A stretch of DNA of 8,453 bases, from assembly GCA_017508505.1 (NCBI GenBank), contig JAFVYT010000169.1:1-8453 (forward strand), read 5' to 3'. Positions 4,906 through 8,453 of this stretch are shown here, in pieces. The translations under genes were made by a program, and so were the position numbers. This DNA is from Clostridia bacterium (GTDB lineage Bacteria; Bacillota_A; Clostridia; Oscillospirales; SIG627). Within the stretch, counting starts at the first letter, position 1. Each line of letters opens with the position of its first letter. A model generated the notes under the pieces. That model had not been told where the DNA came from. It saw only the letters and a list, made by a program, of their open reading frames with translations, and ran no database searches.

Positions 4906-7281
4906 ATGAGTCGTTTTGCAAGATTTCGTTACAGTCCCGTGGCTCCTTTGGGCAAGGATGGCCGCAGAGTGACCGCGTCCCCCCGCCATTTGGCAGTGTC
5001 CAAGGAGGCTGCCATCGAGGGCTGCGTCCTTCTGAAAAATGAGAACCGCACCCTCCCCCTGAAGAAGGGCGCGAGAGTCTGTCTGTTCGGCAGAGGTGCG
5101 GGAGAATATATTTTCGGTGGCGGCGGCTCCGGCAGCGTGACCACCGACATCAAGGTATCCCTTGCGGATGCCCTTCAGAATGCCGCCAAAAAGGGTGAGA
5201 TCCAGCTGTTTGAGCCCTTGGTGGACTATGCCAAGAAATTTTCCGCGGAGGCACGCACCCACGTGCCCGCGGATCTGCCCCGTATGGAAAAGCGCAAGTG
5301 GAACACCTACCTTGCGCTGGAGCCCGCTCCCATCGATGAGGCGCTGTACCGCGAGGCGGTGGATTTCGGTGACGTTGCCGTGTTCGCCATCCTCCGCTAC
5401 TCCACCGAGGGTACCATCGACGGTGACCGCCTCCTGCGGGATTGCCGTCTGTTTGACAGCGAATTGGAGCAGCTTCGCCGTCTCGGCCGCGATTTTGAAA
5501 AGGTCGTGGTGGTGCTTTGCGTGTGCGGCCCCATCGGGCTCGGCGCACTCAAGGAGGAAAAGAGCGTAGGCGCCATTCTCTATCCCGGCTTCGGCGGCTC
5601 CTTTGCGGGTGAGGCCGTGGTGGACATCCTTCTGGGCAAGCGTTATCCCTCGGGCCATCTGCAGGACACCTGGGCCGAGGACATTGAGGATTACCCCTCC
5701 ACCGCAAGCTATATTGCCTCCGACGATTACGTAGAGTACAAGGAGGACATCTTCGTGGGGTATCGGTACTTTGAGACCTTCTGCCCCGAGAAGGTGGTCT
5801 ATCCCTTCGGCTACGGCATCGGCTATACCTCGTTTGAGACGGAGCTTTGTGAGGCGAAGAGAGAAAAGAACACCGTGACCGTGATTGCCAAGGTGAAGAA
5901 CGTGGGCGACTTTGCGGGCAAGGAGGTGCTCCAGCTTTACCTCGGTGCTCCTCAGGGCAAATTGGGCAAGGCCAAGAAGGTGCTCTGTGCCTTCAAAAAG
6001 ACCCGTGAGCTTCTCCCCGGCCAGGAGCAGAAGCTGACCCTTTCCTTCGACGTCCGCTCCTTTGCCTCCTTTGACGATCTGGGCAAGGTGGAAAAGAGCG
6101 CCTTCGTTCTGGAAAAGGGCGAGTATACCGTGTACCTCGGCACCAACGTGCGGGACAGCGGTAAGGTCTTTTCCTATCAGGAGGCCGAGGACGTCATCGT
6201 CCGCAGACTCCACTCCTACGCCGCTCCCGTGGCTTTGTCGGAGCGCCTGACCGCCGACGGCACCATGGAGGCACTCCCCCGTGCGGAGAGGGTGGCACAT
6301 CCTCCCCGTCGCTACCGCTTGAAGACCAAGGGCAAGCCCGCCCCCATCACCCTGGAAAAGGCCGTGGAGGAGGGCAGAGAGGACGAGTTCCTCGCAAGCC
6401 TTGAGGATTGGGAGCTGGCATCCCTTCTGTACGGACATCCCGCCATCAACGCTGCTCAGACCGGCTACATCGGCTCGGATATGCCCTACCGCGTCAGAGA
6501 GGGCTTCCAGGAGCCCCACGCCATTCCCCCCGTTCCCACCTGCGACGGCCCTGCGGGCTACCGCACCGTGGCGGGCAGTGAGATCAGCAGCACCTATTTC
6601 CCCGCCGCCTGCACCGTGTCCCAGTCCTGGAACGTCGCTCTGGCGGAAAAGTGCGGCAAGACCGGCGCGCTGGAGGTAAAGGAAAACAACGCGGGCATCT
6701 GGCTGACCCCCGCCATGAACATCCACCGCAGTCCTCTGTGCGGCAGGAACTTCGAGTATTACTCCGAGGATCCCTTGGCAACGGGTCTGTTTGCCGCGGC
6801 TACGGTCAAGGGCATTCAGTCTCAGAGGATCGCCGCCACCATCAAGCACTTCTGCTGTAACAACAAGGAAGTGAACCGCAAGTTTTCCGATTCCCGCGTA
6901 TCCGAGAGAGCCCTGCGGGAGATCTATCTGCGCGGCTTTGAGATCTGTGTGAAGAAGGCGGATCCCTGGTGCGTGATGACCAGCTACAACGTGGTCAACG
7001 GCACCCGCGCAAGCCTGAACTGGGAATTGATCAACGGCATCCTGAAGGGTGAGTGGAGGTATCCCGGTCTCGTGATGACCGACTGGTGGACCTTTGCGAC
7101 CCTGGAGGACGAGCTTTCCGGCGGCAACGACGTGAAGATGCCCCATATGATCATCAAGAGTATGCCCGGCGCTCCCGAGGATTACAGCCTTGCCGAGGCT
7201 CTCACCGAGGGCAAGCTGGACCGCGGTGCCGCCTTGGAGGCCGCCCGCAGAGTCGTGCATCTGATGAGCCATTTCGAATAA
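4906..7281 (+). CDS. Glycoside hydrolase family 3 beta-glucosidase with permuted domain order
   Basis: This 791-residue enzyme cleaves terminal beta-linked sugars (beta-glucosidase-like) by a retaining mechanism. The domain order is reversed from most GH3 enzymes. Residues about 30-260 are the alpha/beta sandwich (EAAIEGCVLLKNENRTLPL, GRGAGEYIFGGGGSGSV, ILYPGFGGSFAGEAVVDILLG). Residues about 335-415 are a fibronectin-III-like domain (GKEVLQLYLGAP, LEKGEYTVYLG). Residues about 500-785 are the catalytic barrel. The barrel holds PTCDGPAGYR (Asp547), GRNFEYYSEDP, ATIKHFCCNN (Lys647-His648) and GLVMTDWW with the likely nucleophile Asp726. Glu168 in RYSTEGTIDGDR is the best acid/base candidate. The same reversed order is known in beta-glucosidases of Ruminococcus albus and Butyrivibrio fibrisolvens. 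No signal peptide is present, so it acts on imported oligosaccharides or glycosides in the cytoplasm. It is a single-gene unit between two terminators. Fold and family are certain; the exact sugar is not. Confidence 0.96.
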   Translation: MSRFARFRYSPVAPLGKDGRRVTASPRHLAVSKEAAIEGCVLLKNENRTLPLKKGARVCLFGRGAGEYIFGGGGSGSVTTDIKVSLADALQNAAKKGEIQLFEPLVDYAKKFSAEARTHVPADLPRMEKRKWNTYLALEPAPIDEALYREAVDFGDVAVFAILRYSTEGTIDGDRLLRDCRLFDSELEQLRRLGRDFEKVVVVLCVCGPIGLGALKEEKSVGAILYPGFGGSFAGEAVVDILLGKRYPSGHLQDTWAEDIEDYPSTASYIASDDYVEYKEDIFVGYRYFETFCPEKVVYPFGYGIGYTSFETELCEAKREKNTVTVIAKVKNVGDFAGKEVLQLYLGAPQGKLGKAKKVLCAFKKTRELLPGQEQKLTLSFDVRSFASFDDLGKVEKSAFVLEKGEYTVYLGTNVRDSGKVFSYQEAEDVIVRRLHSYAAPVALSERLTADGTMEALPRAERVAHPPRRYRLKTKGKPAPITLEKAVEEGREDEFLASLEDWELASLLYGHPAINAAQTGYIGSDMPYRVREGFQEPHAIPPVPTCDGPAGYRTVAGSEISSTYFPAACTVSQSWNVALAEKCGKTGALEVKENNAGIWLTPAMNIHRSPLCGRNFEYYSEDPLATGLFAAATVKGIQSQRIAATIKHFCCNNKEVNRKFSDSRVSERALREIYLRGFEICVKKADPWCVMTSYNVVNGTRASLNWELINGILKGEWRYPGLVMTDWWTFATLEDELSGGNDVKMPHMIIKSMPGAPEDYSLAEALTEGKLDRGAALEAARRVVHLMSHFE

Positions 7282-7333
7282 AACCGAAGCCTTGGGCGTA
7301 AAATCACCACGGACCGTATCAAACGATAAAAAT

Positions 7334-7371
7334 AAGGGATTCTTTAGAATGAAACGTCTAAAGAATCCCTT
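7334..7371. terminator. Bidirectional intrinsic terminator between the GH3 and AraC genes
   Basis: Arms AAGGGATTCTTTAGA (7334-7348) and its perfect complement (7357-7371) enclose an 8-nt loop. On + the right arm runs into TTTTGTT; on - the repeat is followed by ATTTTTATC. It lies 52 nt after the GH3 stop and 3 nt after the AraC stop on the - strand, so it should end both converging transcripts. Bases 7282-7333 show nothing else. Confidence 0.9.
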
Positions 7372-7374
7372 TTG

Positions 7375-8157
7375 TTATCCTCTTCTGCCGCGATGGGCGG
7401 CGGGGGAGCTGCCCAGCTCCTCCTGAAAGGCACGGTTGAAGCTTCTTAAGGAACCGAAGCCGGAGCGAATGGCGATCTGGGTGACGCTCAGCTCCGTCTC
7501 CTCCAAAAGCCGCAGGGCCTCCTGCAGGCGCAGGGCCTTTAAATGGGCGGGGAAGGAGGTTTTCAGGGCTCCGCTGAACACGTGGGAAACGGTGCTCTCA
7601 CTGATTCCGAGGGCACGGGCAAGGCTTTTTCGGCTCACGGGCTCGGTGTAGTGCGCCGAGAGATAATCCAGAATCTCCCGCAAGGTACCGACGCTCTCCT
7701 TGTCCTTTCGTTTCAGGGAAAAAAGCGGCAGGAGCTTTCCCGCAAGGACGCGGGCGTAGCCTCGCTTTACGTCTCGCTCGAAGAGCCCGCTCTCCTTGGC
7801 TGCAAGGGAGAAAAGGAGGGAAAGGTCGCCTGCCTGATCCCAAATCGCCCGCGGGAGCACGGGGAGGGTCGGGATCCGCTCCGTTAAAAGGGCGTGAAAG
7901 GGAGCGAGATCCTCCCAAGCCAAAATGGCAAGATACCCCTCCGCTCCTTCGCTTGCCTCGTAGCTGTGGATCAGATTGGGAAAGACGGCAAAGAGCTCTC
8001 CCGCCTCCACGGGGTAGCACTCCCCCTCCACCCGCAGGATACTGCGTCCCTTTTCCAAAAAACCGATCTCCAGCGCGCTGTGCAAATGCGGCGCGTAGTC
8101 CAGGGTTTGAAAGGGGAGGATCCGACTTTCCGACTTATCTTGAAAAAATACCTTCAT
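7375..8157 (-). CDS. AraC-family transcriptional regulator with an N-terminal cupin sensor domain
   Basis: This 260-residue cytoplasmic regulator has a normal length for the family. Residues about 20-90 form a cupin-type effector-binding domain (HLHSALEIGFLEKGRSILRV, YPVEAGELFAVFPNLIHSYE), typical of sugar-responsive AraC proteins. Residues about 160-255 carry the two-HTH AraC DNA-binding domain. The first HTH is SRKSLARALGISESTVSHVF; the second is LSVTQIAIRSGFGSLRSFNR followed by AFQEELGSSPAAHR, the family signature. The ATG at 8157 is chosen because AAGGGAG stands 9 nt upstream. The longer start at 8196 can be excluded because that ATG overlaps the -10 box of the gene's own promoter. The gene is divergent from a probable transporter gene and convergent with the GH3 gene, the usual place for a local regulator of glycoside use. 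The inducer is unknown. Confidence 0.95.
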   Translation of the reverse strand: MKVFFQDKSESRILPFQTLDYAPHLHSALEIGFLEKGRSILRVEGECYPVEAGELFAVFPNLIHSYEASEGAEGYLAILAWEDLAPFHALLTERIPTLPVLPRAIWDQAGDLSLLFSLAAKESGLFERDVKRGYARVLAGKLLPLFSLKRKDKESVGTLREILDYLSAHYTEPVSRKSLARALGISESTVSHVFSGALKTSFPAHLKALRLQEALRLLEETELSVTQIAIRSGFGSLRSFNRAFQEELGSSPAAHRGRRG

Positions 8158-8194
8158 AGGCCAAGGCTCCCTTTTATGACAGAATCTTTTCCTC

Positions 8195-8223
8195 ATTATA
8201 CAAAATATGCCGCATTTTGGCAA
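8195..8223 (-). promoter_or_regulatory. Promoter of the AraC-family regulator gene
   Basis: On the - strand, TTGCCA (8223-8218), a 17-bp spacer and a consensus TATAAT (8200-8195) form a strong promoter. Transcription would start near 8188. The left arm of the long inverted repeat (8201-8218) fills the whole spacer and touches the -35, so a bound protein would block this promoter. Confidence 0.82.
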
Positions 8224-8251
8224 GGCAGGGGAAAAAATGCGGCGTATTTTG
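8201..8251. repeat. Long near-perfect inverted repeat in the araC-type divergent region (candidate operator)
   Basis: CAAAATATGCCGCATTTT (8201-8218) is repeated in inverse orientation at 8234-8251 with one mismatch in 18 bp and a 15-nt centre (GGCAAGGCAGGGGAA). The left arm covers the spacer of the araC-type promoter. The right arm ends 10 bp before the -35 of the divergent promoter. This placement would let one protein repress its own gene and activate the other. Binding by the adjacent regulator is inferred. Confidence 0.65.
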
Positions 8252-8261
8252 CGAAAAAGAA

Positions 8262-8290
8262 TTGTAATTTGACATCGGGTGTGCTACAAT
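8262..8290 (+). promoter_or_regulatory. Promoter of the divergent gene at the right edge
   Basis: TTGTAA (8262-8267), a 17-bp spacer and an extended -10, TGC-TACAAT (TG at 8282-8283, box at 8285-8290), point rightwards. The start would be near 8297, giving a leader of about 50 nt. A TTGACA at 8269-8274 is only 10 bp from this -10 box and is not a usable -35 for it. Confidence 0.7.
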
Positions 8291-8296
8291 AAAGTC

Positions 8297-8328
8297 GATT
8301 GCAGATGAACCGCGAGCGATCTTTTTTT
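8297..8328 (+). terminator. Weak hairpin followed by seven T in the leader of the right-edge gene
   Basis: GATTGC (8297-8302) can pair with GCGATC (8316-8321) through one G-U pair, with a 13-nt loop, and is followed by T7 (8322-8328). The form is that of a weak leader terminator, but the stem is short, the loop is long and it would begin at the first transcribed base. Chance is a fair alternative. Confidence 0.2.
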
Positions 8329-8347
8329 CGGAAAGGAGATTTGCATT

Positions 8348-8453
8348 TTGAGTAATAAGGAAGAAGCCGTGCTTTTGATGGAAAAGCCGCAGGTGAGTAT
8401 GACCACTCCCCCTGCAGGAAAGGACGGCTCGATCAAAAAAGAAAGAAAGAGAA
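8348..8453 (+). CDS. N-terminal fragment of a TTG-started protein, possibly a sugar ABC transporter permease
   Basis: An open frame starts at TTG (8348-8350), 9 nt after a strong AAAGGAG site (8332-8338), and runs off the window after 35 codons. It reads MSNKEEAVLLMEKP, then QVSMTTPPAGKDGSIKKERKR. This polar, Lys/Arg-ending leader would fit the cytoplasmic tail before the first membrane helix of an LplB-type carbohydrate ABC permease, which often stands divergent to an AraC regulator. No membrane helix is visible in the part shown, so that function is a guess from context. A later in-frame ATG at 8378 would also be possible but has no comparable ribosome binding site. The other frame's TTG at 8341 is closed by TAA after four codons. 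Confidence 0.65.
   Translation, partial: MSNKEEAVLLMEKPQVSMTTPPAGKDGSIKKERKR

Noticed and set aside
4867..7272. 801-codon open frame on the - strand opposite the GH3 gene
   Set aside because: Its product is low-complexity Gly/Ala/Leu/His-rich with no recognisable motif. It mirrors the third-position GC bias of the GH3 gene, whose catalytic motifs prove the + strand reading.
8269..8274. TTGACA as -35 of the right-edge gene
   Set aside because: It is only 10 bp from the TACAAT box; TTGTAA at 8262 gives the proper 17-bp spacer.

Overview
The window looks like a chromosomal piece of a Clostridia-type Bacillota, probably a gut anaerobe. The evidence is a set of moderately GC-rich genes with AGGAGG-like ribosome binding sites, sigma-A type promoters, and an oxygen-sensitive iron-sulfur serine dehydratase. 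A permuted GH3 glycosidase is of a type known from rumen and gut Clostridia, and an AraC regulator stands divergent to what may be a transporter gene. No RNA gene, IS element, CRISPR array or phage gene is visible.

Layout, left to right. (1) 1-560 is the 3' end of a COG2509-type FAD-dependent dehydrogenase on +. It carries a one-base frameshift near 64-66 and ends at a strong bidirectional hairpin terminator. (2) 603-845 on - is a small XRE/Cro-type repressor converging on that terminator. (3) 846-1094 is a divergent control region with several dyads and a good promoter. (4) 1095-4712 on + is a tightly packed three-gene unit: an HTH-L-serine dehydratase fusion, a lipoprotein of unknown function, and an amidohydrolase-2 family hydrolase. 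Gaps are 10 and 2 nt, and a perfect hairpin that starts inside the last stop codon closes the unit. (5) 4906-7281 on + is a single-gene unit with its own promoter, a candidate operator and a terminator. It encodes a cytoplasmic GH3 beta-glucosidase with reversed domain order. (6) 7375-8157 on - is an AraC-family cupin regulator. (7) 8158-8347 is a divergent regulatory region with two clear promoters and a long near-perfect inverted repeat. (8) From 8348 on + a TTG-started gene begins and runs off the window; it is possibly a sugar ABC transporter permease.

How the parts may work together. The AraC protein, the divergent gene and the neighbouring GH3 enzyme look like a small glycoside uptake and hydrolysis locus: import through the divergent gene product, cytosolic hydrolysis by the GH3 enzyme, control by AraC. 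This is inferred from gene order. The serine dehydratase unit deaminates L-serine to pyruvate and ammonia. Its fused DNA-binding domain suggests, but does not prove, that the enzyme can act at its own promoter.

The most unusual item is the XRE-HTH/serine dehydratase fusion, which also has a textbook ribosome binding site and ATG exactly at the domain boundary, so the gene may make both a fused and a stand-alone enzyme. Most other content is ordinary metabolism.
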